A DNA stretch of 64,000 nt from contig JAQWNF010000037.1 of NCBI GenBank assembly GCA_029246415.1, forward strand, positions 1 to 64,000, in the 5' to 3' direction. This document shows positions 56,466 to 64,000 of this stretch, one piece after another; position 1 is the first letter of the stretch; the number at the start of each line of letters is the position of its first letter. This DNA comes from Glaciecola sp. (lineage in GTDB: Bacteria > Pseudomonadota > Gammaproteobacteria > Enterobacterales > Alteromonadaceae). The position numbers were made by a program, and so were the translations under genes. The notes under the pieces were generated by a model that was given only the letters and a program-made list of their open reading frames with translations, had not been told where the DNA came from and did no database searches.

Positions 56466-59036
56466 TTGCATAATAAAATAACAAAACACCTTACACTTGC
56501 TTTAACAACTGCTTCAGTCCTTACTCTTACTGCTTGTGGCTCTGATCCCGTTCAGGTGGTATCACCACCTGCAGCACCGGTTACACCGGTTGTTACTCCA
56601 GCACCAGTTTTACCTGCATTTGATCCAGATGGTGAATTAAATGCTGATATTCGTTGGACTGATTATGGTGTACCGCATATTACTGCTGACAATGTCGAAA
56701 GTATTGCTTATGGCGTAGGCTATGCATTTGCTAAAGATAATATCTGTATTTTAGCCGACCAGATCCTAAAGTATAATTCACAGCGCGCTAAATATTATGG
56801 GCCTGATATGGTCCCTGAAAGCGGTGATTCAGAACACTTGATTAATGACTTTGGTTTTTTGAGTGTTGGGATCCGTCAAATTGCAGAAGATAATTTTGCG
56901 AGTATGTCTGCTAACACGCGTGCTATGGCCTCTGGTTATACACAAGGGTACAACCAATATTTGGCTGATACAGGAGTGGCTAACATTGATCCTGCTTGTG
57001 CTAATCAACCTTGGGTACAACCTCTAGAGCCATTAGACATATTTACTTATTCGCTTGGCGTGTCGTTACTGCCAGGTGCTGCGAACTTCTTACCTGCGAT
57101 GTTTGCTGCGGCGCCTCCAGGCGAATCGTTTTTACCAAGACCGGTTGGCATACCTAAAACGGTGCTGAGTAAAGCACAGGTTGATCCACAAGCCAAACCT
57201 CACACGAATAATTTACCGTTTGCGATTAATCCACATTTTTCATTACCAGAGCGTAACCCTCAAGACATGGGGTCGAATGGCTGGGGCTTGGGATCTGATA
57301 TGACTGAAAATGGAATGGGGATGGTGCTAGGTAATCCACATTTCCCGCATACGGGTAATTTACGCTTTTGGCAATTCCATACCACCATACCTGGTTTCTT
57401 AAATGTGATGGGCGGGTCGTTGATGGGGGTACCGGGGGCGGTTAATATCGGTTTCAATGAACACGTTGCATGGACACATACATTCAGTACCGCAGAGCAC
57501 TTTGTTGTCTATCAACTCAGTTTGGATGACACTGATCCTGCTAATTTGACCCATCTTGTCGATGGCAGTAAACGCACAATATTCAGTAAAGAACTGGAAA
57601 TCGAAGTGGCAACGGGTCCTGCAAGCTCCATGCGCTTAGCTAAAACGTCTTATCACACTAACTATGGTCCAATGATAGTCGTACCTGGGAGTTTTGGTTG
57701 GGATAGTGCGCAAGCATTTGCCATCAAAGATGCTAACTTACCCAATTTTGATGTGGTTGATCATTGGTTTGCTATGAATCTATCGACTAGCATGGATGAG
57801 TTTAAACAAGCATTCAAAGATTATGATGGGGTTATTTTTAATAATACAATGGCTGCGTCTAAGTCTGGTGAAGTCTTTTACATTGATGATTCTACTGTAC
57901 CAGGGTTAACCGATACCGCAATAAATGCATTAACTACTAACCCATTGTTAATTGGCACGAAACAAGCAGCTGGATTTACTGTGTTACCGGGTTTTATTTC
58001 GCAGATGGATTTTGTTGCTCCTGTTGCTTATGACGATGCACCTAAATATGAAGGAACGGATTATGTGCAAAATTCCAATGATAGTTTTTGGTTAACTAAC
58101 CTAGCGAATCCTATTACTGGTGTATCGCCATTATTTGGTCAGGTTGGTAACAAACAGTCGTTGCGTTCTCGTATGGCTCATCAATTACTTGCTGGTGCAA
58201 GCGGCAGCGATGGCCTATTTTCACCCACTGAGGTCGAAGAGGCACTATTGGAAAATGATAGTTATCTAGCTAATGCAATATTAACGGATTTGTTGAGCGC
58301 GTGTCAGGCTCAAGAATCAACACCTGTCGATGTTAATGGTGTAGCCGTAGATATTAGCGGTGGATGCGCAGCGTTAGCGATGTTTGATGGAAAAATGAAT
58401 CTTGATAGCACAGGTGCACATGTATTTCGTGAATTTGCTTTTGCGAGTCGGGGGAATATTCAGTGGCAGAATGCATTTGATGCAACGGATCCTGCGAATA
58501 CACCTAATACCTTAGTTGTGAATGCTGTGACGCTACAACAGTTTGCTCAAGCGGTACTCAATGTGCAAGCAGCTGGTATAGCCTTGGATGCAACCCTAGG
58601 TGAAGTTCAATTTGTGGAGCGCAGCACTGCTGATGGGCTTGCGTCAGGGGTTAAGTATCCTTGGGGTGGCGCACATAACGTCGAAGGAGGCTTTAATGTA
58701 TTTGATACTGATATTGGTAATAATGGAACATTATTACCTCGTCACGAATACGTTACTTTACCTAATACACGTTTAAGTGCTGAAGGAGCGGGCTACCATA
58801 TAACGTATGGTAGTAGTTGGATGATGGTGGTTAATTTCACTGAAGACGGTCCCGAAGCTCGCGGGCTGTTGAGTTATTCTCAATCTCATGTAATTGGCGA
58901 TGATTCAAACCTCGATCAAACATTACTGTATTCACAAATGCCACAGTTTAGACCATTTAGGTTTACTGAGGCTGATATTGAAGCAAATAAAGTAATCGAG
59001 GTAGATATTTCAACTGCGAAGGATGCAATGAACTAG
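56466..59036 (+). CDS. Penicillin acylase family lipoprotein
   Basis: An 856-aa Ntn-hydrolase precursor with a lipoprotein signal: lipobox LTAC, Cys24, then a Pro/Val/Ala-rich linker (about 28-50). Alpha part: WTDYGVPHITADNVESIAYG and GVGYAFAKDNICILADQ. The beta chain would begin at Ser270 in MGSNGWGLGSD, the family nucleophile; later NDSFWLTN and YHITYGSSWMMVV match the core. It opens at TTG 56466, with AGGAG eight bases upstream and no suitable ATG. It is the second acylase of this family in the window but lipid-anchored, with different length. The substrate is unknown. Confidence 0.88.
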   Translation: MHNKITKHLTLALTTASVLTLTACGSDPVQVVSPPAAPVTPVVTPAPVLPAFDPDGELNADIRWTDYGVPHITADNVESIAYGVGYAFAKDNICILADQILKYNSQRAKYYGPDMVPESGDSEHLINDFGFLSVGIRQIAEDNFASMSANTRAMASGYTQGYNQYLADTGVANIDPACANQPWVQPLEPLDIFTYSLGVSLLPGAANFLPAMFAAAPPGESFLPRPVGIPKTVLSKAQVDPQAKPHTNNLPFAINPHFSLPERNPQDMGSNGWGLGSDMTENGMGMVLGNPHFPHTGNLRFWQFHTTIPGFLNVMGGSLMGVPGAVNIGFNEHVAWTHTFSTAEHFVVYQLSLDDTDPANLTHLVDGSKRTIFSKELEIEVATGPASSMRLAKTSYHTNYGPMIVVPGSFGWDSAQAFAIKDANLPNFDVVDHWFAMNLSTSMDEFKQAFKDYDGVIFNNTMAASKSGEVFYIDDSTVPGLTDTAINALTTNPLLIGTKQAAGFTVLPGFISQMDFVAPVAYDDAPKYEGTDYVQNSNDSFWLTNLANPITGVSPLFGQVGNKQSLRSRMAHQLLAGASGSDGLFSPTEVEEALLENDSYLANAILTDLLSACQAQESTPVDVNGVAVDISGGCAALAMFDGKMNLDSTGAHVFREFAFASRGNIQWQNAFDATDPANTPNTLVVNAVTLQQFAQAVLNVQAAGIALDATLGEVQFVERSTADGLASGVKYPWGGAHNVEGGFNVFDTDIGNNGTLLPRHEYVTLPNTRLSAEGAGYHITYGSSWMMVVNFTEDGPEARGLLSYSQSHVIGDDSNLDQTLLYSQMPQFRPFRFTEADIEANKVIEVDISTAKDAMN

Positions 59037-59064
59037 AGACAAAAGTCTGAAATTATTAGTTAAT

Positions 59065-59089
59065 AAAGAGCCTTAGGGCTCTTTTTTTT
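59065..59089 (+). terminator. Rho-independent terminator after the acylase lipoprotein
   Basis: An eight-bp stem AAAGAGCC (59065-59072) with GGCTCTTT (59077-59084), a four-base loop TTAG and a run of eight Ts. It lies 29 bases after the stop codon. Confidence 0.9.
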
Positions 59090-59138
59090 GCTATTATCTC
59101 GCATTCAACTTGTGACATTATTTTAAGAGGATAAGTGG

Positions 59139-60275
59139 TTGGAATTTATATTTGAATACGGATTATTTGTAGCCAAAGCCATTACGGTGGTGTTGGCCAT
59201 TATTGCAGTGTTACTTGCTTTCGTAGCTATCGCGATGAAACAAAAAGGACAGGTAAGTGGTAAAGGTCAATTAGAGATCCATTCTATTTCGGATGCGTTA
59301 GAGGATGTGACCGATTACGCCGAAAAAATGCTTTTAAGCGACACACAGCTTAAGCAGTTTATGAAAGATAAAAAAGCAGCGGATAAAGCGAAACAAAAAG
59401 CTGAAAAAGAGGCAGCTAAACGCGCAGCCAAAAACAAAAAACAATCAGATAAAATGGGGTCAGAGCCGAATTTATCAAATGAGTCAGCAACCAATGCAAC
59501 TCATGAGGCGACAACTCAAGAGAAGGCAAGATTATTCGTTATCAATTTCCACGGTTCGGTCGATGCCCATGAAGTGGCAAATTTACGTGAAGAAATAACT
59601 GCTATTTTGTTAGCTGCTGAACAAAATGATGAAGTATTGGTTAACTTAGAGTCGGGTGGTGGGGTTGTACATGGGTATGGACTTGCGGCTTCACAACTAC
59701 AACGCATAAAAGCCAAAGGGTTAAAGCTTACCATTTGTGTCGATAAAGTTGCCGCTAGTGGTGGCTATATGATGGCGTGTGTTGCTGATCGTTTAATTTG
59801 TGCTAACTTTGCCATTATTGGCTCAATCGGTGTGATTGCACAAATGCCTAACTTTAATAAACTATTAAAGAAAAACGATATTGATTTTGAACAACATACC
59901 GCAGGTGATTATAAACGCACCTTAACGGTGTTTGGTGAAAATAATGATGAAGGGCGTGCTAAATTTAAGGCTGAGCTTGAAGAAGTCCATGTCATGTTTA
60001 AGGATTTTGTAAATACGAATCGTCCAAGTTTAGATATTGGCAAGGTCGCAACTGGTGAGTATTGGTTTGGTCTGCAAGCAAAAGAGTTAGGTTTAGTCGA
60101 TGAGCTTGCTACTTCTGACGATATTATTCTGGAGTTAAACAAAACTCATGAGATATTCAGTGTGAAGTACTCAGAAAAGAAAAACGTAATGGAAAAATTA
60201 GGATTCGCAGCCGAAAACACCTTGTTTAGAGCTTATAATCGTATATTTAACCAAAGCCAAACCCCGATTAGTTAA
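59139..60275 (+). CDS. sohB: SohB-type inner-membrane peptidase
   Basis: A 378-aa serine protease of the SppA/SohB (S49) family, anchored in the inner membrane with its catalytic domain in the periplasm. N-terminal membrane segment about 8-30, then a Lys/Ala-rich charged linker with coiled-coil character (about 65-125), and the protease core: GGGVVHGYG, nucleophile Ser in KVAASGGYMMACVADR, and the general-base Lys in GDYKRTLTVFG. E. coli SohB is about 350 aa; the surplus is in the linker. It starts at TTG 59139 behind AGAGGA (59126-59131). Followed by a bidirectional terminator. Confidence 0.93.
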   Translation: MEFIFEYGLFVAKAITVVLAIIAVLLAFVAIAMKQKGQVSGKGQLEIHSISDALEDVTDYAEKMLLSDTQLKQFMKDKKAADKAKQKAEKEAAKRAAKNKKQSDKMGSEPNLSNESATNATHEATTQEKARLFVINFHGSVDAHEVANLREEITAILLAAEQNDEVLVNLESGGGVVHGYGLAASQLQRIKAKGLKLTICVDKVAASGGYMMACVADRLICANFAIIGSIGVIAQMPNFNKLLKKNDIDFEQHTAGDYKRTLTVFGENNDEGRAKFKAELEEVHVMFKDFVNTNRPSLDIGKVATGEYWFGLQAKELGLVDELATSDDIILELNKTHEIFSVKYSEKKNVMEKLGFAAENTLFRAYNRIFNQSQTPIS

Positions 60276-60312
60276 TAGCGAAATCAACATTCTCAACAGT
60301 CAATAAAATACT

Positions 60313-60366
60313 AAAAAGCGGGTTCTGCGTATATAAATACTAAATACGCCGACACTCGCTTTTTTT
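60313..60366. terminator. Bidirectional terminator between sohB and the Lys/Ala-repeat gene
   Basis: An 11-bp outer stem, AAAAAGCGGGT (60313-60323) with ACTCGCTTTTT (60354-60364), one G-U pair, enclosing a second small stem GCGTAT/ATACGC. A rich at one end and T rich at the other, so it can stop both the sohB and the convergent 60393-60758 transcripts. Confidence 0.75.
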
Positions 60367-60392
60367 ATGCATTGAAAAGTTTAAGTTAATAA

Positions 60393-60758
60393 CTAGCGTG
60401 GTGGACGCGCATTATGCAATGGTGCCAATACCGTCTCTTGCCAGAAGTTTTTCACTGAAAATCCATTTCCAGATTTAGCTGTTTTAGTTTTTTTAGCTGC
60501 TGCTGGTTTTTTAGCTTTAGCAGCTGCTGGTTTTTTAGCTTTAGCAGCTGGCGTTGCTGTTGGAGCTGACGCCGGAGTAGTGCTTGCACTTCCAGTTAGC
60601 TCAGCTGTCATTTCGGCAATTGCTGCTAAACGTATATTTTTTCCACCATCAACACTGTACCAGCCACCTTTAGCTTCAATTTCTGGTGCTTTACCGTTTG
60701 CGGCAGTGTAGGCGAGAGTGAATTGTTCAATGGTTTGGTCTTTATCTAGTTTGCTCAT
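60393..60758 (-). CDS. Small basic protein with Lys/Ala/Pro-rich repeats
   Basis: I do not recognise the N-terminal domain (1-52), a compact, soluble-looking unit with WYSVDGGKNIRLAAIAEM. From residue 53 the chain is low-complexity: Thr/Ala/Pro-rich, then a histone-H1-like stretch with KAKKPAAA repeats, ending in a short hydrophobic/basic tail NFWQETVLAPLH. Such tails usually bind nucleic acid or act as flexible linkers; that is inference. A 24-bp tandem repeat in the DNA encodes the tail. It is convergent with sohB and divergent from the Nif3-like gene. Confidence 0.75.
   Translation of the reverse strand: MSKLDKDQTIEQFTLAYTAANGKAPEIEAKGGWYSVDGGKNIRLAAIAEMTAELTGSASTTPASAPTATPAAKAKKPAAAKAKKPAAAKKTKTAKSGNGFSVKNFWQETVLAPLHNARPPR
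60499..60546. repeat. Two tandem 24-bp repeats inside the Lys/Ala-rich tail
   Basis: Two exact head-to-tail copies of a 24-bp unit beginning GCTGCTGGTTTTTTAG, at 60499-60522 and 60523-60546, with a partial third copy to 60551. Read on the minus strand each encodes eight residues of the KAKKPAAA type. The in-frame unit length means copy-number change would lengthen or shorten the protein tail without frameshift. Confidence 0.9.
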
Positions 60759-60855
60759 AATGTGTATGAAACCCTAAGTTAGTGTTAATATAGAGCATTA
60801 TTTATATCGTTTTTTTAAAATAAAGTCTATTTGACGTAAAGTAAGGCTAGTCTGT

Positions 60856-61677
60856 ATGCATAATTTCGAACTTGAAAAATCCCTGAACACCCTATTAAAG
60901 AGTGATTCTATTACTGATTATTGCCCAAACGGCTTGCAAGTCCAAGGACGTCAAAATGTACAAAAAGTAATCACAGGGGTGACTGCATCACTGGCGTTAA
61001 TTGAACAAGCGATTGCTCATAATGCCGATGCGATTATTGTGCATCATGGTTATTTTTGGAAAGGCGAAAACCAAACTATTTGTCATATGAAACAACAACG
61101 TATAAAAGCGTTATTAACACATGATATCAACTTATACGCTTATCATTTACCGTTAGATGTCCATCCGACCTTAGGTAATAATGCGCAATTAGCCGCCCGT
61201 CTAGGGATCAATAATGTCAGTGCATTGAATGTAAAACCTGAAGGTGTATTAATGCGTGGTGAATTTGAACACGCTATCCCAGCACAAGAGTTAGTCTCCC
61301 GTGTAGAGCACAACTTAAATCGTTCACCATTGGTGTTAGGTAACGGCTTTACTTCAACCAATGACGATGCAACACAAGCACAAGCACAATCACAGACCAA
61401 CCAACCAAACTCGCAACCACGTTTAATTAAACATCTTGCATGGTGCACAGGCGGCGGGCAAGGATATTTAGAAGCCGCAGCTCAAGCTGGTGTGGATGCC
61501 TTTATTACGGGTGAAGCGTCAGAGCAAACAACCCACATTGCACATGAATATGACGTGATGTTTATTGGCGCGGGTCATCATGCGACTGAACGTTATGGTG
61601 TTCAAGCGTTAGGTGAACATATCCAATCTCAGTGGGATCTAGATGTGTCATTTATTGACCTGTCGAACCCCGTTTAA
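60856..61677 (+). CDS. Nif3-like dinuclear metal-centre protein (YbgI type)
   Basis: A 273-aa protein of the Nif3/YbgI family, which binds two metal ions; some members are linked to GTP cyclohydrolase I type 2, but most have no proven function. Conserved metal ligands are seen in IIVHHGYFWKGEN, YHLPLDVHPTLGNN, the Glu of ITGEASEQT and the late GHHATERYGVQAL. A Gln/Asn-rich insert (about residues 173-193) separates the two halves and is absent from E. coli YbgI (247 aa). It is 19 bases upstream of cmoM on the same strand. Confidence 0.92.
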   Translation: MHNFELEKSLNTLLKSDSITDYCPNGLQVQGRQNVQKVITGVTASLALIEQAIAHNADAIIVHHGYFWKGENQTICHMKQQRIKALLTHDINLYAYHLPLDVHPTLGNNAQLAARLGINNVSALNVKPEGVLMRGEFEHAIPAQELVSRVEHNLNRSPLVLGNGFTSTNDDATQAQAQSQTNQPNSQPRLIKHLAWCTGGGQGYLEAAAQAGVDAFITGEASEQTTHIAHEYDVMFIGAGHHATERYGVQALGEHIQSQWDLDVSFIDLSNPV

Positions 61678-61696
61678 ACGCTAAAAGGTTGGTATT

Positions 61697-62524
61697 TTGA
61701 GTCATTCGCAGCAGAGCGCTACAAACACAAAAACAAACACAAATGAATCTACTTTTACAGCAACGAGTGATCATGGCTTTGATGGGATCAGTGATAAATT
61801 TGCGCGAAACATTTATGGCACAACGAAAGGGACGTTACGTCATACATTACTATGCCATCACCTACAGCAACTTGGGATTTTGCCTGAGCCTCATTCTAAA
61901 AACACCCTGCGCGTACTTGATGCTGGATGTGGCCTAGGTCAAATGTCGACAGAGTTCGCTAAAGTAGGCTATCAAGTAGATGCAATCGATGTCTCTGGTG
62001 ATTCAATTGAGTCCGCTCGGCAACAAGCTTTACAAGATAACGTCGAAATCAATTATCGTGTCGGTCAACTACAAGATGTTACCGGTAAATACGATATTAT
62101 TATCAATCATGCGGTATTGGAATGGCTTAGCGAGCCTTTTGTCGCGATTGATTTATTAATCGAACGATTGGAGCCTAATGGGTATTTATCGCTGAGTTTC
62201 TTTAATAAAGATGCGTTGACCTTTGGTAACTTACTTTATGGTAATTTTGACTATGTCAAAAAAGGCCTGAAAGTAAAAAAGAAAGTACGCCTAAATCCTC
62301 AACAACCATTAAGTGTTCAGCCAGTATTAACTTACTTACAAGAAAAATCAGATGTAAAGGTTATACATGAAGCAGGGATCCGCTGTATTCATGATTATAT
62401 GCGTAATATAGAACATCAGACTATGCATTATTCAGCGTTAGTGGAAGCTGAAAAAAAATACTCAACCCAGCCACCGTATAAATGGCTAGGCAAGTATTTT
62501 CATATCGTAATACAAAAGCGGTAG
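61697..62524 (+). CDS. cmoM: tRNA 5-carboxymethoxyuridine methyltransferase
   Basis: An SAM-dependent methyltransferase forming the methyl ester of cmo5U34 in tRNA. The 275-aa chain has FDGISDKFARNIYGTTKGTLRHTLL, close to the E. coli CmoM start, the SAM loop VLDAGCGLGQMSTE, then NHAVLEWLSEPFV and the C-terminal GIRCIHDYMR. The first 26 residues are Ser/Thr/Asn-rich and extra compared with E. coli. It starts at TTG 61697, with AAAAGG upstream; no ATG lies in frame before the conserved part. Operon with the Nif3-like gene. Confidence 0.9.
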   Translation: MSHSQQSATNTKTNTNESTFTATSDHGFDGISDKFARNIYGTTKGTLRHTLLCHHLQQLGILPEPHSKNTLRVLDAGCGLGQMSTEFAKVGYQVDAIDVSGDSIESARQQALQDNVEINYRVGQLQDVTGKYDIIINHAVLEWLSEPFVAIDLLIERLEPNGYLSLSFFNKDALTFGNLLYGNFDYVKKGLKVKKKVRLNPQQPLSVQPVLTYLQEKSDVKVIHEAGIRCIHDYMRNIEHQTMHYSALVEAEKKYSTQPPYKWLGKYFHIVIQKR

Positions 62525-62533
62525 TGGTTAAAA

Positions 62534-63013
62534 CTATAAAAGCTTTGCGATATCTTTTGCGATAACTTCAGGTTTAGTGGTCGGTGCGTAGCGTTTAATC
62601 ACTTCACCTTCTTGATTAACCAAAAATTTAGTGAAGTTCCATTTGATCCCTTCGCTGCCAAATATCCCCTTGGCTGAGGATTTCATTACTTTATAAATTG
62701 GTGCGGCATTATCGCCATTCACTTCTATTTTAGAAAATAGGGGGAAATCGACACTGAATCTAGTTGTACAAAAATCAACAATTTCTGCATCACTGCCTGG
62801 CTCTTGTTTACCAAATTGATCACAAGGAAATGCCAAAACAGAGAAACCTTTATCTGCAAAATCATCCTGTAATTTTTGTAGACCGTCATATTGAGGGGTA
62901 AAACCACATTTGCTTGCAGTGTTTACAATTAACAATACTTTTCCTTTATACTCAGAAAATGCTTGGTCTTGTCCATTTGCCAGAGGCATTGAAAAGTCAT
63001 AAATGTTGTTCAT
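62534..63013 (-). CDS. Glutathione peroxidase family protein (Cys type)
   Basis: A 159-aa thiol peroxidase that reduces hydroperoxides. The peroxidatic Cys36 is in NTASKCGFTPQY, with the partner Gln in FPCDQFGKQEPG and Trp-Asn in IKWNFTKFLV. It has Cys instead of selenocysteine, as in most bacterial members (BtuE/Gpx). FCTTRFSVDFPLFSKI is conserved. No signal peptide, so cytoplasmic. AAGGAAGAAT precedes the ATG. Convergent with cmoM, whose stop is 10 bases away. Confidence 0.94.
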   Translation of the reverse strand: MNNIYDFSMPLANGQDQAFSEYKGKVLLIVNTASKCGFTPQYDGLQKLQDDFADKGFSVLAFPCDQFGKQEPGSDAEIVDFCTTRFSVDFPLFSKIEVNGDNAAPIYKVMKSSAKGIFGSEGIKWNFTKFLVNQEGEVIKRYAPTTKPEVIAKDIAKLL

Positions 63014-63132
63014 TATTCTTCCTTTATTATTTTTGCTAGTATGGAATCTATAGTCGATTGTTTTATTTATTTAAAACAAAGTATAAGGTTACTACGTATT
63101 TAAGTGTGAAGTAGATTTTTACAAGGGTCATT

Positions 63133-64000
63133 ATGTTAAAAAATGTTACATTCTTAGGATTAGGCGTCATGGGTTTTCCGATGGCGGGTTACTTAGCTAA
63201 AGCAGGCTTTACTACCTGTGTATATAATCGCACTGCTGCAAAATCTAAAGATTGGCTTGAACAACAACGCGCTTCGGTCGATGGGGCTAATTTAACCATT
63301 GCCGCTACACCTGCGTTAGCTGTAGCTGATGCGCAAATAGTGTGTATGTGTTTGGGCAATGACGATGATGTACGCAGTGTGGTCTATGGCGTTGATGGCG
63401 TGCTGGATAGCATGCCTGCTGGCGGAATACTTATTGACCATACTACGGGCTCACAAACATTAGCGATTGAGTTAGCCCAAGCTTGTCATGAACGTAACAT
63501 TGGGTTTATTGATGCGCCAGTATCAGGCGGACAAGCTGGTGCCGAAAATGGTCAATTAACCATTATGTGTGGTGCCAACGCTGCTGATTATGATCGTGCT
63601 AAGAATGTGTTAGATGTGTATAGCAGACATCATCAACGTTTAGGCGATGTCGGAGCAGGGCAACTGGCCAAAATGATGAATCAAATTTGTATTGCGGGCA
63701 TTGTTCAAGGTTTATCTGAAGCGTTACATTTTGGTGAATGTGCAGGGTTAGATCGCCATGCAGTGATTGATGTTATATCAAAAGGTGCTGCACAATCATG
63801 GCAAATGGAAAATCGTTCTCAAAGCATGATTGATAGTGAATATGAATTTGGTTTTGCAGTAGATTGGATGCGAAAAGATCTGGGCATTGCCTTAGATGCT
63901 GCGAGAAAAAACGGTGCGAGTTTGCCTCTAACCGCTTTAGTCGACCAGTTTTATGCGGACGTGCAACAAGCCGGAGGCGGCCGTTGGGACACCTCCAGTT
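63133..64000 (+). CDS. 3-Hydroxyisobutyrate-dehydrogenase-family oxidoreductase (truncated by window end)
   Basis: The first 289 residues of an NAD(P)-dependent beta-hydroxyacid dehydrogenase; the frame is still open at the last base. The Rossmann motif FLGLGVMGFPMAGYLAKAG is at the start, the substrate-binding APVSGGQAGAENG near the middle, and the catalytic Lys in GAGQLAKMMNQ, with DLGIALDAAR in the C-terminal helical domain. The family includes 3-hydroxyisobutyrate and tartronate-semialdehyde reductases; specificity is not clear. GGGTCATT lies in front of the ATG. Divergent from the peroxidase gene across 119 bases. Confidence 0.9.
   Translation, partial: MLKNVTFLGLGVMGFPMAGYLAKAGFTTCVYNRTAAKSKDWLEQQRASVDGANLTIAATPALAVADAQIVCMCLGNDDDVRSVVYGVDGVLDSMPAGGILIDHTTGSQTLAIELAQACHERNIGFIDAPVSGGQAGAENGQLTIMCGANAADYDRAKNVLDVYSRHHQRLGDVGAGQLAKMMNQICIAGIVQGLSEALHFGECAGLDRHAVIDVISKGAAQSWQMENRSQSMIDSEYEFGFAVDWMRKDLGIALDAARKNGASLPLTALVDQFYADVQQAGGGRWDTSS

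Noticed and set aside
60499-60551. Tandem repeats considered as a CRISPR-like array
   Set aside because: The units are directly adjacent without spacers and in frame in a coding gene. No cas genes are present.

Overview
This window is chromosomal backbone DNA from a marine-type gammaproteobacterium, most likely of the order Alteromonadales (Alteromonas/Paraglaciecola/Catenovulum-like). The evidence is the gene content. It has the enteric-like order thrS-infC-rpmI-rplT-pheS-pheT-ihfA, a csiV-mfd pair, the leucine/isovalerate liu operon under a MerR-type LiuR, a maltodextrin locus containing a tryptophan-halogenase-like gene, and VolA-type lipase and penicillin-acylase lipoproteins. The DNA is moderately AT-rich by eye. 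I see no phage genes, transposases, CRISPR array or rRNA, and one tRNA.

Layout. 1-2.5 kb: tRNA-Val(GAC), an unknown protein, and a leftward pair of envelope genes (START domain, DUF3080 lipoprotein). 2.4-10.3 kb: translation cluster thrS to ihfA plus an unknown membrane-anchored protein; the thrS leader carries a convincing tRNA-Thr anticodon-arm mimic, and infC starts at AUU. 10.3-23.4 kb: a penicillin-acylase homologue, nagZ, a cobalamin adenosyltransferase, csiV-mfd, a PilZ-like gene, a lolC lacking adjacent lolD/lolE, a phosphoribosyltransferase, an RRM protein, and an isochorismatase/CbiM-like pair. 23.4-32.7 kb: xthA, a cysteine desulfurase fused to its SufE-type sulfur acceptor, a glycosyltransferase, a ketopantoate-reductase-like gene, an HDOD protein, a thioesterase with a FadR-like operator, an alpha/beta hydrolase and glgC. 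32.8-41.1 kb: liuRABCDE, degrading isovaleryl-CoA to acetoacetate plus acetyl-CoA, divergent from a thiolase across a perfect 16-bp palindrome. 41.2-50.8 kb: an orphan histidine kinase, then the maltodextrin locus (halogenase-like gene, periplasmic GH13, MFS permease, lipoprotein GH13, LacI-type regulator) with candidate operators. 50.8-64 kb: glnS, yciK, a VolA-like lipase lipoprotein, a penicillin-acylase lipoprotein, sohB, a Lys/Ala/Pro-repeat protein, a Nif3-like gene, cmoM, a glutathione peroxidase, and a 3-hydroxyisobutyrate-dehydrogenase-family gene cut by the window end.

How the genes work together. The liu operon and thiolase form one catabolic route from leucine to acetyl-CoA. The GH13/MFS/LacI block takes up and processes starch oligosaccharides, and glgC may supply the glycogen side. 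csiV and mfd overlap by 4 bp and the liu genes are tightly packed, so each is probably co-transcribed.

I do not see a wholly new multi-gene system. The best second-look items are the thrS operator mimic, the CsdA-CsdE fusion, the mirror-image malR/glnS promoters, the FadR-like site, the ihfA terminator inside the next reading frame, the solitary lolC, and the halogenase in the maltodextrin locus.
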